This document shows positions 1-8,024 of a stretch of 64,000 nt of DNA, in pieces (position 1 is the stretch's first letter; every line of letters begins with the position of its first letter). The position numbers were made by a program, and so were the translations under genes. The DNA comes from Rhodococcus yunnanensis NBRC 103083 (GTDB taxonomy: Bacteria; Actinomycetota; Actinomycetes; Mycobacteriales; Mycobacteriaceae), in the NCBI RefSeq assembly GCF_001895005.1, contig NZ_BCXH01000015.1, positions 108,666 through 172,665 of the forward strand, given 5' to 3'. The notes under the pieces are model-generated. The model had not been told where the DNA came from. It saw nothing but the letters and a program-made list of their open reading frames with translations, and did not search any database.

Positions 1-2
1 CG

Positions 3-110
3 TATCTGTCGACTGCGTGGTGGATCGCCACATTCCCCGGGGTGGCATTGGTGGCGGTGGTGGTCATCTTCACTGTCGCAGGGCGAAAGCTGACGAAAGG
101 TAGACGGTGA
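3..110 (+). CDS. ABC transporter permease, C-terminal end (partial)
   Basis: The frame open at the left edge encodes about 35 residues that end a membrane protein: a hydrophobic helix (TFPGVALVAVVVIFTVAG) and a short basic tail (RKLTKGRR) before TGA. Its stop overlaps the GTG of the following dipeptide-type ATPase gene by four bases (GTGA, 107-110), so the two are translationally coupled. A DppC/OppC-type inner-membrane permease normally sits in this position and ends this way. The family call rests on the neighbour and the helix, not on a visible permease motif. The rest of the gene lies outside the window. Confidence 0.6.
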   Translation, partial: YLSTAWWIATFPGVALVAVVVIFTVAGRKLTKGRR

Positions 111-1678
111 AGGCAAATCTGGTCGAGGTCTGCGGCTTGGAGATCGGCTTCGGCGCCGGCGAGAAGCCGGTCGTCAACGGCGTGTCATTCGAGATTGCCG
201 CCGGAGAATGTCTGGCGATCGTCGGTGAATCGGGGTCGGGCAAATCTGTGACTGCGCGGGCGTTGTTGGGCCTGAGCGGTCGCGGCGCGATGGTTGGAGC
301 AGAGAGGTTTCTCATCGGTGGTCATGATGTGACCCGGTTCGAAGAGAGTGACTGGCGGCAAATCCGTGGCGGGCGAATCGGGTTGGTTGCGCAGGACGCG
401 ATGCAATCACTCGATCCGCTGCGCAAGATTGGTAAAGAGGTCGAGGAGGGAGTCGGGCACACTCCTGGCGGCTCGTCGGAGCGCAAGCGGTTGGCGTTGG
501 ATGCGCTGCGTCGGGCAGGGATTACCGACGCACTGACTCGGATGGGGCAGTATCCCCACGAATTGTCCGGTGGATTGCGGCAGCGCACGTTGATCGCGTC
601 TGCTGTGGCAGCGGGTCCGGACCTACTCGTCGCAGACGAACCCACTACGGCGCTGGACGTTATCACCCAACAGACGATCCTGGAACTATTTATCGAGATC
701 AAGAAAAGCGGAACGGCGCTCCTGTTCATCAGCCATGACTTGGCCGCGATCTCCAAGGTCGCTGACCGGATAGCGGTGATGAAAGACGGTGTCCTCGTGG
801 AACAGGGCACAGCAGAGGAGATCTTGACGCGGCCCTGCCATGAATATACTCAGCGCCTGCTGAGGAATTCGATACACACTCGGCGCGTCCGTCCCAGGAA
901 GACCGGAGACGTCGTGCTGTCCGTCGATGGAGTGAGCAAGACCTATGGGGGTCGAGTTGCAGTCAACGATGTGTCGATCACCACCGCGGCGGGAGAGACG
1001 GTCGGGGTTGTCGGCGAATCCGGGGCTGGGAAGAGCACTCTTGGACGTCTGATCATGGGCCTGGATCGACCCAGCGCCGGCTCGATTCACGTTGATGGTG
1101 AGCCCTGGTCGGGGCTCAGCGAGCGACAACGGCGTCGGTTGCGGCGTCGGATCCAGTTGATCCACCAGAATCCGCTCGCTGCATGCGATCCCCGGTATTC
1201 GGTGCGACGCATCATCGCTGAGGCAGTGGGTTCGGGCAATGCTGTGGCGGAACTGCTTTCACTGGTGGGGCTACCAGAGGCGATCGAGCGGCGGCGTCCA
1301 GATGAGATCTCGGGTGGTCAGCGCCAGCGAGTCGCGATCGCTAGGGCACTGGCAACTGATCCGGACGTGCTGGTATGTGACGAGGCGGTGTCCGCACTCG
1401 ATGCCTCTGTCCGGGGCGAGATCCTTGAGCTGCTGGCAGAGATCCAGCGGATCCGCTCGCTGGGCATCCTGTTCATCACCCACGATCTGGGTGTGGTTCA
1501 CGAGATCTGCGATCGGGTTCACGTGATGAAAGATGGGGTGGTGGTCGAATCCGGTTGGACTTCCGAAGTCTTCGAGAACCCGCAGCACGCCTACACCACA
1601 GCGCTCCTGGACAGTGTGCCACGCATCGAGTTCCCCGCGACGGCGCGGGTCGGGGGTGGCGACGGCGCGTGGCCGTAG
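107..1678 (+). CDS. Dipeptide/oligopeptide ABC transporter, fused double ATPase
   Basis: A 523-residue protein with two complete ABC ATPase domains in tandem (a DppD-DppF type fusion), expected to power uptake of peptides or related solutes from the cytoplasmic face of the membrane. Domain 1 has Walker A GESGSGKS at about residues 40-47, signature LSGGLRQR and Walker B LLVADEP. Domain 2 starts near residue 270 with Walker A GESGAGKS, signature ISGGQRQR and Walker B VLVCDEA. In both, the motif Q-D or H-Q-N before the signature resembles the Opp/Dpp group. The GTG start overlaps the stop of the upstream permease. The second Walker B ends in DEA, not the usual DEP, which leaves the catalytic glutamate intact. 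The substrate cannot be told from the sequence. Confidence 0.9.
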   Translation: MKANLVEVCGLEIGFGAGEKPVVNGVSFEIAAGECLAIVGESGSGKSVTARALLGLSGRGAMVGAERFLIGGHDVTRFEESDWRQIRGGRIGLVAQDAMQSLDPLRKIGKEVEEGVGHTPGGSSERKRLALDALRRAGITDALTRMGQYPHELSGGLRQRTLIASAVAAGPDLLVADEPTTALDVITQQTILELFIEIKKSGTALLFISHDLAAISKVADRIAVMKDGVLVEQGTAEEILTRPCHEYTQRLLRNSIHTRRVRPRKTGDVVLSVDGVSKTYGGRVAVNDVSITTAAGETVGVVGESGAGKSTLGRLIMGLDRPSAGSIHVDGEPWSGLSERQRRRLRRRIQLIHQNPLAACDPRYSVRRIIAEAVGSGNAVAELLSLVGLPEAIERRRPDEISGGQRQRVAIARALATDPDVLVCDEAVSALDASVRGEILELLAEIQRIRSLGILFITHDLGVVHEICDRVHVMKDGVVVESGWTSEVFENPQHAYTTALLDSVPRIEFPATARVGGGDGAWP

Positions 1679-1687
1679 CTACGGTGC

Positions 1688-1707
1688 CGGTACCAGGGAA
1701 GGTGCCG
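1688..1707. terminator. Possible terminator hairpin between convergent genes
   Basis: In the 40-bp gap between the convergent ATPase and lipase genes, CGGTACC and GGTGCCG can form a 7-bp stem (one G-T pair) around a 6-base loop. There is no T-tract. A shared factor-independent terminator is plausible but weakly supported. Confidence 0.3.
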
Positions 1708-1718
1708 TGTGCCGCCGC

Positions 1719-2699
1719 TCAGGGCAGACGTACCCGGTCGTCTGCAGGCACGGCCAGCCCGGCTGCCACGGCGCGAAGCCGTTCCTCTGCCGCTCTCAAG
1801 GAAATCGCGGCGAACGGGGCGAACATCTCCGATCCGTGAAATGTTCCGGGAAACGAATGCACCTCCACGCCGACTCCGGCGGCGGAAAGCCGGGCGGCGT
1901 ACTCGATTGCTTCGTCCCGAAGCGGATCGAGTTCTGCCGTCGCCACGTACGTCCTCGGTAGGCCTGAAAGGTCGGACGCCCGGGCCGGTGCAGCGTAGTA
2001 TGTCACGTCGGGGTCTCCGGGGCGTTGGTGTGGCCCGAGATAGGCCGTCCAGGCGGCGAGGCCGCCCGCGCTGGTGAAGCCCGGAGTGTCCGTGAAGTCG
2101 ATCGCCGAACGGGTGGCCAGTCGATCGTCGAGCATCGGCACATCGAGCAACTGGAACGCCACGGCCACTTCGCCTTTGTCGCGCGCGAGCAGAACCGTCG
2201 ATGCAGCCAGGGCGCCGCCCGAACTCGCGCCCCCGACGCCGAATCGATCTGAGTCGAGTCCGAAGGCGTCGGCCGACGCCGCGAGGTGGGTCAACGCCGA
2301 GTAACAGTCATCGAGGGGCTCGGGGAAGGGATGTGCCGGGGCCAGTCGATACTCGACGTTGGCAACCGCGATGTCGAGTCGGGCCGCGACGTCGGCGCAG
2401 AACCTGTTTGCGGCGCCGGCACTTCCGGCAGTGAACCCGCCGCCGTGAATCCAGACGAACACCGGCACCGGACCTTTCGGGCGTGGCCGCCGATAGAGAC
2501 GGATCGGCACGCCCTCGGGTGTCACCAGATCGACACCCACGACCGGTGGCAATGTTCGTCGGGCAGCGGCGTCGGCCAGCTGCCGTTCGGCGGCGGTACG
2601 GATGGCAGCGAACGTTTGCGGCCGGGCGTGGTGCAAGTCCTGGGCGACCCGTGCCAGCTCGGGATCGATCCGCGCACGCCAGTGGTCGGGGTTGCTCAT
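1719..2699 (-). CDS. Alpha/beta hydrolase, hormone-sensitive-lipase (family IV) type
   Basis: A 326-residue esterase/lipase of the hormone-sensitive-lipase family, hydrolysing acyl esters in the cytosol. Visible family marks are the oxyanion-hole motif HGGGF at residues 85-89, the nucleophile elbow GASSG around Ser159 (usual form GDSAG), and the C-terminal His in FHGSEMF. The acid residue is probably the Asp of ELDPLRDE. An open frame continues upstream, but the ATG at 2699 gives the normal family length and overlaps the stop of the small upstream frame (ATGA). It appears to be the last gene of a leftward run with the FkbH remnant. Replacement of Asp by Ser before the nucleophile-site glycine is a minor family variation. 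Substrate unknown. Confidence 0.85.
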   Translation of the reverse strand: MSNPDHWRARIDPELARVAQDLHHARPQTFAAIRTAAERQLADAAARRTLPPVVGVDLVTPEGVPIRLYRRPRPKGPVPVFVWIHGGGFTAGSAGAANRFCADVAARLDIAVANVEYRLAPAHPFPEPLDDCYSALTHLAASADAFGLDSDRFGVGGASSGGALAASTVLLARDKGEVAVAFQLLDVPMLDDRLATRSAIDFTDTPGFTSAGGLAAWTAYLGPHQRPGDPDVTYYAAPARASDLSGLPRTYVATAELDPLRDEAIEYAARLSAAGVGVEVHSFPGTFHGSEMFAPFAAISLRAAEERLRAVAAGLAVPADDRVRLP

Positions 2700-2854
2700 C
2701 GGTTCGGCTCCAATCCCAGCCCGTCGCTCCCGGGCGATTCGAGGTTCAGGGTCCGTGTGTGAGGCCGACTCCAGCGTTTCACTATCGGATCCTCCACTAG
2801 GACGAAGAGAGCTCGCCCGATCGCGACGCTGACGCCGAGTAGCAGAACACTCAT
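2696..2854 (-). pseudogene. Small membrane ORF, likely C-terminal remnant of an acyltransferase-3 family protein
   Basis: A 52-codon frame that starts in an ATGA overlap with the stop of the FkbH-like gene and ends in an ATGA overlap with the lipase start. It encodes one hydrophobic helix followed by ALFVLVEDPIVKRWSR and a charged tail. The helix-LVEDP-basic pattern is how OafA/acyltransferase-3 membrane O-acyltransferases end, so I read this as the tail of such a gene, left after a deletion that also removed the end of the FkbH-like gene. It could still be translated as a small membrane protein. A database search with the 52 residues would decide. Confidence 0.5.
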
Positions 2855-3996
2855 GACTCTGCCGCGACGAGAACCCCCTGCGCGGAAAGTTGTTTGACGA
2901 CGCCCTGCAGTGAGCGGAAGGACTCGACCCTGTAGGTGTCGGCGACCTCGATGCCCTCGACCCCGTCGTCACCGAGCACGCCACCCCAGAGTGTTCCGTC
3001 GAGGTCCACCGCGAGGATCTTCTTACTCCGACCGACCCGTTGCCTGGCGATGTGGCCGACCTCTCTGGCGTATCGATTCAGCAGTTCCGGACTCAGGTGG
3101 GCTTTGGCGTAGACGCTCAATCGTGGTTCGGTGACGGCGATTCCGTCGAAATAGAGTGTCTCCGTGTCCACCACGACGACGCCCGCGAGCTCGGCCAGTT
3201 CCAGGATCCGCACGTTGGCGCTTCGCCAGATGGCTCCGAGCCGTGCGCGCGATCGGTGATCGGTGAGCTGTGCAGCGGCCAGTCGGGGGAGCGGAATGGT
3301 GTTGAGTACCAGAGTAGTTGCGGGGTTTCGCCGACTGAAGTCCGTGACCAGCGAGGCCAGGAGATCGATCCGCTGATCCAGTACCGACTGCACGTTGTCG
3401 GGGCTCCAGACCGGTGGAACAGATCCGAACACGACGGCGGGGTCGAGTACGACGAGGGCAAGGTCGGGTGGGGAGACCGAGAACGGTGTCTCGCCGTCGC
3501 CGAGATCGCGGATCCAGGAGTCGAAATCGCATTCATCGACGCTCGCGAAAAGGCCGTGGCGGGCGCACTGTGCGGTCACCGCAGCCGAAAGGCCGCTCAG
3601 GACTGCGTTACCGGTCACCCCGACGGTGATGGTCGGGGTCCCCGGATGCGATGCCAGGACGTCGCGCGCTTTGATCTTGGACAGCGCGCGGCCTGCTTTG
3701 GACAGTTCTCCGGGTGGCAGATCGGCGAGCAACCCGCGGACCCGGGGATATTCGGCCACGAGGTCGCCACGTCGATGGAGGGCCAACACGGGCTCGGCGC
3801 TGGCGCCGGTGGGTTCGACGGCACTGCTGTGTGAAGGGCTGGGCATGTTGTCCATGCTCGTGGTCTGCGCTGAAGCCGAACCAAAGCTCAGCACAAGCGG
3901 CGCATTCTCGACAAAACCCGGCCGGTCGGTGACCCGTTGGCCGAAGATACGTAATTTCTCCGATGTGCTGTGCTGACCCTTTTGGGCAGACTTCAT
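2851..3996 (-). pseudogene. FkbH-like HAD-superfamily protein, truncated inside the HAD domain
   Basis: A 381-residue product resembling HAD-IIIC/FkbH proteins, which in complete form load a glyceryl unit on a carrier protein for polyketide-type synthesis. The N-terminal SGNH-like region is present (about residues 100-320), then HAD motif I DLDGT at about 331-335 in the expected context LWGGVLGDDG. The frame stops about 45 residues later, just where the family continues toward a second HAD motif (typically ...LLAICSKND), so motifs II-IV are missing. The following 52-codon frame looks like the tail of a different protein, which suggests an internal deletion. The annotated start is the most upstream; a start at 3855 is also possible. 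Probably inactive as a HAD enzyme. Confidence 0.7.
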
Positions 3997-4055
3997 GATG
4001 ACCGGTCCGAAGTGCCCGGTCTATCGTAGTCGGCGCTTTGAATGGGAGGTCAGAG

Positions 4056-4859
4056 TTGCGTTATCAAATACTTGGTGGGTTGAACGTAGTGTCGGACGAC
4101 TCCCGCGGCAATGACGAGCAGTTGGGCGAGCAGATGACCGAGGACGTGTCGTTGCTCGGTGCGCGCAAGGTGCAGACGGTTCTGGCCGCGTTGTTGATCC
4201 GATCGAATAAGGTTGTGTCCAGTGATCAGTTGCTGCCTGAACTGTGGGGAGATTCTCCACCGCGTCGTGCCACCGCCGGTCTGCACGTCTACATCTCGCA
4301 GCTCCGCAAGTACCTGGCGACGGTGCAGCCGGGCCGGTCTCCGCTGATTACGAGGTCGCCGGGTTATCTGATCGAACTCGGTAACGATGATCTCGACCTG
4401 CTGGTGTTCCGCCGGCTCGTCCGAGAGGGACGCACCTGGATGCGGGCTGGCCGTCATGAAGAGGCCTCGGCCTCCTTCTGGTCCGCGCTCGAGCTGATCC
4501 GCGGCCCGATACTGAGCGATCTGGACGAGGGGGAGATCGTCGGCCGGTTCGTCGCGTGGGCCGAGGAGGCGCGACGGGAATGTGTCGAACTGCTCGTCGA
4601 ATGCGACTTCATCCTGGGGCGTCACCGTGAGCTGATCGGTTTTCTCTATGACCTCGTCTACGAGCAGCCCCTCCGCGAGGTCTTCTACCACCAGCTGATG
4701 CTGGCTCTCTACCGGAGTGACCGGCGCGCCGATGCGCTCCGTGTCTACACAACCGCCCGCGAGACGTTGACGCGGGAACTGGGGCTCGAACCGTGCCGTG
4801 CACTGCGCGAACTACATCACGCAATACTCGTCGGCGACGAAACCCGACTGGCGGGCTGA
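4056..4859 (+). CDS. SARP-family transcriptional activator
   Basis: A 267-residue regulator of the Streptomyces antibiotic regulatory protein type: an OmpR-like winged-helix DNA-binding domain (residues 1-100, including LWGDSPPRRATAGLHVYISQ) followed by a bacterial transcriptional activation domain (LVEGRTW-like segment to VYTTARETLTRELGLEPC). There is no ATPase module, so it is a small SARP. I chose the TTG at 4056 because GGGAGG lies at 4043-4049 and the product then begins MRYQILG, the usual SARP N-terminus; a TTG at 4038 is also in frame. It is divergent from the broken FkbH gene and precedes the barrel-protein pseudogene, so it may once have served a small biosynthetic locus. Confidence 0.85.
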   Translation: MRYQILGGLNVVSDDSRGNDEQLGEQMTEDVSLLGARKVQTVLAALLIRSNKVVSSDQLLPELWGDSPPRRATAGLHVYISQLRKYLATVQPGRSPLITRSPGYLIELGNDDLDLLVFRRLVREGRTWMRAGRHEEASASFWSALELIRGPILSDLDEGEIVGRFVAWAEEARRECVELLVECDFILGRHRELIGFLYDLVYEQPLREVFYHQLMLALYRSDRRADALRVYTTARETLTRELGLEPCRALRELHHAILVGDETRLAG

Positions 4860-4951
4860 TCGATCCTTTCGTGGACGTTCGATGTCCGAAACGAAAGGTA
4901 CCTGCGACCGGCATCCGCACATCAACCGCCTAAACAGGAGTTGTGAGGAAC

Positions 4952-5479
4952 ATGTCAATCTTGTCCATTGCAAAGCGTCTCCTCGGTGCGGTCTCGTCGT
5001 TGGCCATCTCGCGACTTGCGGTCCCGCCTTTCGCTCCCGCGGCCGAAGACCCGGCCGTTGCCGATCAAGCGAATTCCCTGCTGGGGCTGAATCTCTCGGA
5101 ACGAGTGCTGAAGTACGACTCGAACAACGAGGATCCCGAGGGATTGAATCCGACCGTCGAGGATGCGGCGACCGTCGAATACGAGCTGTTCGACGGCGAC
5201 GTGAAGGTCGGACAGATGAAGGGCGTGGGCCGGATGCTCTACAAGCGTGACCATGGTGCCTTCGTCGCGTATTTCTCCGAGGTGATCACGCTGACCGATG
5301 GCACTGTGATCCGGATCGGCGGACTCGTCGACGATTCACGCCTGACCGCGGGTGAGTAGGCAACCATCCAGGCCGTTGGCGTGGCAAGTAAGTTCAAGGG
5401 AGCGGTGGGCTTTCGACAATTCCAGCCGGTTGACACTCACAACGAAGATAAGTCGAACATCGTGCTGTACCGCCGTTGA
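4952..5479 (+). pseudogene. Secreted allene-oxide-cyclase/dirigent-barrel-like protein with in-frame amber stop
   Basis: The first frame (ATG 4952, AGGAG at 4936-4940) encodes a probable signal peptide ending near PFAPAAEDP and then a beta-rich domain (VEYELFDGDVKVGQ, GRMLYKRDHGAFVAYF, GGLVDDSRLTAGE) like the small AOC-like/dirigent barrels of actinobacteria. It meets TAG at 5357-5359. Reading on in the same frame gives ATIQAVGVASKFKGAVGFRQFQPV and a natural end at TGA 5477-5479, which supplies the missing last barrel strands and a total near 175 residues. No shift of frame is needed. This is a nonsense mutation, a sequencing error or readthrough; I cannot tell which. The fold call is tentative, the continuity of the frame is directly seen. 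Confidence 0.65.
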
Positions 5480-6381
5480 CGGGCCGCGCATCTTCGGTCT
5501 CCGATCGGCAAAGCAACTAGTCGATCTCGCACTCCACTGGGTGCTGGGTGCGGGTACTTTGGGCAGCTTACTCGGCTGGCGTCCTTCGGCGCCGGGACTG
5601 GGGTGATCCGAGGGGTTGAACGGTTCAGGTTGGACCGGTCCCACACAGTGTCACACGCGCAGCCTTCGTCGGTGAGGGACAGTGTGGGTGCTGCGGGACG
5701 CATCATCGGCCTGACAACCGAGACATAGGGTCAGCCGATCGACTAGACCGCTAATCGACGGCCCAGCGGCAGTGCGCGACCGAAAGGTGCTGCCGCACCG
5801 CATATGCAGACTGTGAATTGGCGTAACGAAAATTATCAGTGCCCGGCGCCTGCCGGGGGTACGTCCTTGCCGGACCAGAAGGGCTACCAGGATCCAATGA
5901 TGGAACGTGTCAGGATCTGAGTATGGATGCAGAGTTCGAGTTTCAGATCGGCACGACCCCACCCGTAGGTGATCTTCAGTTCGAAAAGTTCTGGACAGCC
6001 TTCTCCGAAGAAGCTGCAAGCAACCGCGCGGAGAAGTCAACAGCGCGAAATTCGTTTTGTGACGAAATGTTCGTCACCCACAGAGCAGCATTGGAAGCGA
6101 TGGATCTGCTAAGCCTTAGGTTAAGGCACCGCATCAAGATCAACTTCGATTGTGGACTGTCACCCATGTCCCGGTGACGCTGGGTCAAACATGTCCCGAA
6201 CCCTTACACGTCATCCGGAGCGGTAACGGAACCTCACTGCCGGAGCGCTCGTTGGCCAGCGCTGACCGATGCACGGAAGGCTTGCAGTTGTTTCTGGGAA
6301 CGTCCCAGGAGTCCACCGGCGGGGTAAGTCTCGGCAAATCGTATTGATTGGGCGGGCTTTGCCTTCCAGCAGACATTCCCC
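5480..6381. other. 900-bp region with no convincing gene
   Basis: No frame here has recognisable protein features. A short frame from ATG 5924 to 6177 (about 84 codons, start MDAEFEFQIGTTPP) lacks a clear ribosome site and family. Two small DNA features are visible: a palindrome GCCTTA-GGT-TAAGGC at 6113-6127 and two copies of CATGTCCCG at 6165-6173 and 6190-6198. The latter resemble motifs I recall near insertion-sequence ends, so the region may contain mobile-element debris. This is a weak reading. Confidence 0.4.
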
Positions 6382-7104
6382 CTATTTCGCTGTACTGAGA
6401 TGGACCATCGCGTGGTACAGCTGGTCGGACGTCATCGGCGGCTCGGGGAGTGGATGTGCCCGCTCGGCCCGATAAGCGTCGAGCATCAGATGAAGATAAC
6501 GTCGCCAGGCCTGAGGGGCCGTAGCACCGGTGGCTTCGATGATCCGGCCGAGAGACCAGATGAGGTTGATGATATCGGCCAGGGCGATATCGGCCCGGAC
6601 CTCGCCCGATTCTTGTGTGCGGGCCAGAACGTCCTCGATCTGTTGGCACATCTGGTCGTGGACGCGCTCGGTCCGCGCGTTGTCTGTGAAGCGACGGGAG
6701 AGGAAGTCGTTGAAACCTCGGTCACCTACCTGCATCGCGAACATGTTTTCGAGGTAGAAGACAAAACCTTCCCACGGATCAGCTATCTTCAGGGCCTTCT
6801 CGGCACCTTCGAGGAATTCCTGGAGCCGTGGCGTGAATGCGGCCATGAGCAGGTCCAGGCGCGTCGGGAAGTGCCGATACAGCGTACCGATGGACACCTC
6901 CGCTCCGCGCGCGATCCCCTCCAGGGACGCATCCGCACCGTGCGCGGCGAACTCGCGCTGCGCCGCCGCAATGAGCTTGTCGTGGCTCGCCCGGGCGTCG
7001 CGGCGCATAGGCCGCCGCGCCTGTTCGATGTCGCTCACGCCCACCCGAACGACTCTATCAACGATGGCAGGAGTATCTCGTTCGGTTTCCTCGACCGACG
7101 GCAT
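6382..7104 (-). CDS. TetR-family transcriptional regulator
   Basis: A 240-residue TetR-type repressor. The helix-turn-helix is in DKLIAAAQREFAAHGADASL followed by GIARGAEVSIGTLYRHFPTR (about residues 45-90), and the remainder is a ligand-binding helical domain of the type often linked to oxidoreductase operons. The ATG at 7104 is the first that gives the normal TetR length; ATG at the MRRDARASHDK position is an alternative. It is divergent from the F420-reductase-like gene at 7274, and the gap between them carries a 17-bp perfect inverted repeat (7183-7237) that is the obvious operator candidate. Confidence 0.88.
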   Translation of the reverse strand: MPSVEETERDTPAIVDRVVRVGVSDIEQARRPMRRDARASHDKLIAAAQREFAAHGADASLEGIARGAEVSIGTLYRHFPTRLDLLMAAFTPRLQEFLEGAEKALKIADPWEGFVFYLENMFAMQVGDRGFNDFLSRRFTDNARTERVHDQMCQQIEDVLARTQESGEVRADIALADIINLIWSLGRIIEATGATAPQAWRRYLHLMLDAYRAERAHPLPEPPMTSDQLYHAMVHLSTAK

Positions 7105-7182
7105 CTGCCGTGACCCTTTTCGATCGCATCCGCTTCGCCGGGACAGGCCGACCAATCGGAATCTCGAAGCCCTCGGAATAGA

Positions 7183-7237
7183 ATGAGGCACCCCTCCGGT
7201 TACTGTGGGAGTATCCGAATCCGGAGGGGTGCCTCAT
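7183..7237. promoter_or_regulatory. 17-bp perfect inverted repeat, putative TetR operator pair
   Basis: ATGAGGCACCCCTCCGG (7183-7199) is repeated in exact reverse complement at 7221-7237 with 21 bases between. Each arm itself holds a shorter dyad (GAGG-CACC-CCTC), so the unit may be two operators in opposite orientation. It lies 79 bp upstream of the TetR start and 36 bp upstream of the 7274 gene. Confidence 0.7.
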
Positions 7238-7273
7238 GTTGGCCCCTTCGCCCAGCAATCCAGGAGAACTTCC

Positions 7274-7894
7274 ATGACGACTATCAGCATTATTGGTTCG
7301 GGCAACATGGCCACCGCCATCGGCACCAGGGCAATACGGCACGGCCACACCGTCGAAATCCTGAGCCGCGACAGCGCCAAGGCTCAGGCACTCGCCGAGC
7401 GGATCGGCGACGGAGCCACCGTCGGCACGTATGGCCATGCGCCGGCCGGTGACATCGTCATCGTGGCTGTTCCCTACTCCAATGTGGTTGCAGCGGTGAA
7501 GAACTACGGCGAGCCCTTGGCGGGCAGAATTCTGGTCGACATTTCCAACACTTTCAATGCCGACGCCAGTTCACTGGCGACCGCCCCGGGGAGCTCGGCG
7601 ACCAAGGAAATCGCCGCTGTCGCCCCCGAGGGCACACAGGTCGTGAAGGCGCTGAACACGATCTTCGGGCACGTCCTGACCCGCGGCACATCCCTGGACG
7701 CATTCCTTGCAGGCGACAATGCAGATGCCAAGGAACGGGTCGCTGAATTTCTCACCAGCATGAACCTGCGCCCCCGAGACACGGGTGGCCTACGCATGGC
7801 CTCGGTACTCGAATCGGCAGGCCTCCTGCTGATGGGGCTCGCGCAGAACGGTGCCGGATTCGACCTCGCCTTGGGCGCCGCCGACGTCCTCTAG
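7274..7894 (+). CDS. NADPH-dependent F420 reductase family protein
   Basis: A 206-residue Rossmann protein of the NADP-oxidoreductase/coenzyme-F420-dependent family. It opens with ISIIGSGNMATAIG, the dinucleotide-binding glycine motif, then has RD at the end of strand 2 (ILSRDSAKA) expected for NADP phosphate binding, and the conserved segments DIVIVAVPY, GRILVDISNTF and VVKALNTIFG. CAGGAG at 7261-7266 fixes the ATG at 7274. Family members either pass hydride between NADP and F420 or act on other small substrates. A paralogue lies at 9384, with an SDR-SnoaL fusion between, and all three run in the same direction. Substrate unknown. Confidence 0.85.
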   Translation: MTTISIIGSGNMATAIGTRAIRHGHTVEILSRDSAKAQALAERIGDGATVGTYGHAPAGDIVIVAVPYSNVVAAVKNYGEPLAGRILVDISNTFNADASSLATAPGSSATKEIAAVAPEGTQVVKALNTIFGHVLTRGTSLDAFLAGDNADAKERVAEFLTSMNLRPRDTGGLRMASVLESAGLLLMGLAQNGAGFDLALGAADVL

Positions 7895-8024
7895 CGAAAC
7901 TTCGCTCTTGCAGTCAGGGCATCGGGACATACAGCACTGCCACTCTCGCGCCATATCCCGCCAGCGGTTTACGGCACACGAGAAGGGCGTCACCTTTTCG
8001 TCACACCCTCGAAGGGACAGTCAC

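Noticed and set aside
2696..5479. Idea of an active biosynthetic gene cluster (FkbH, SARP, barrel protein)
   Set aside because: No polyketide or peptide synthase genes, and two of the genes are broken; at best a remnant.
5924..6177. Small plus-strand frame (MDAEFEFQ start)
   Set aside because: No ribosome site, no family, and in a gene-poor stretch.
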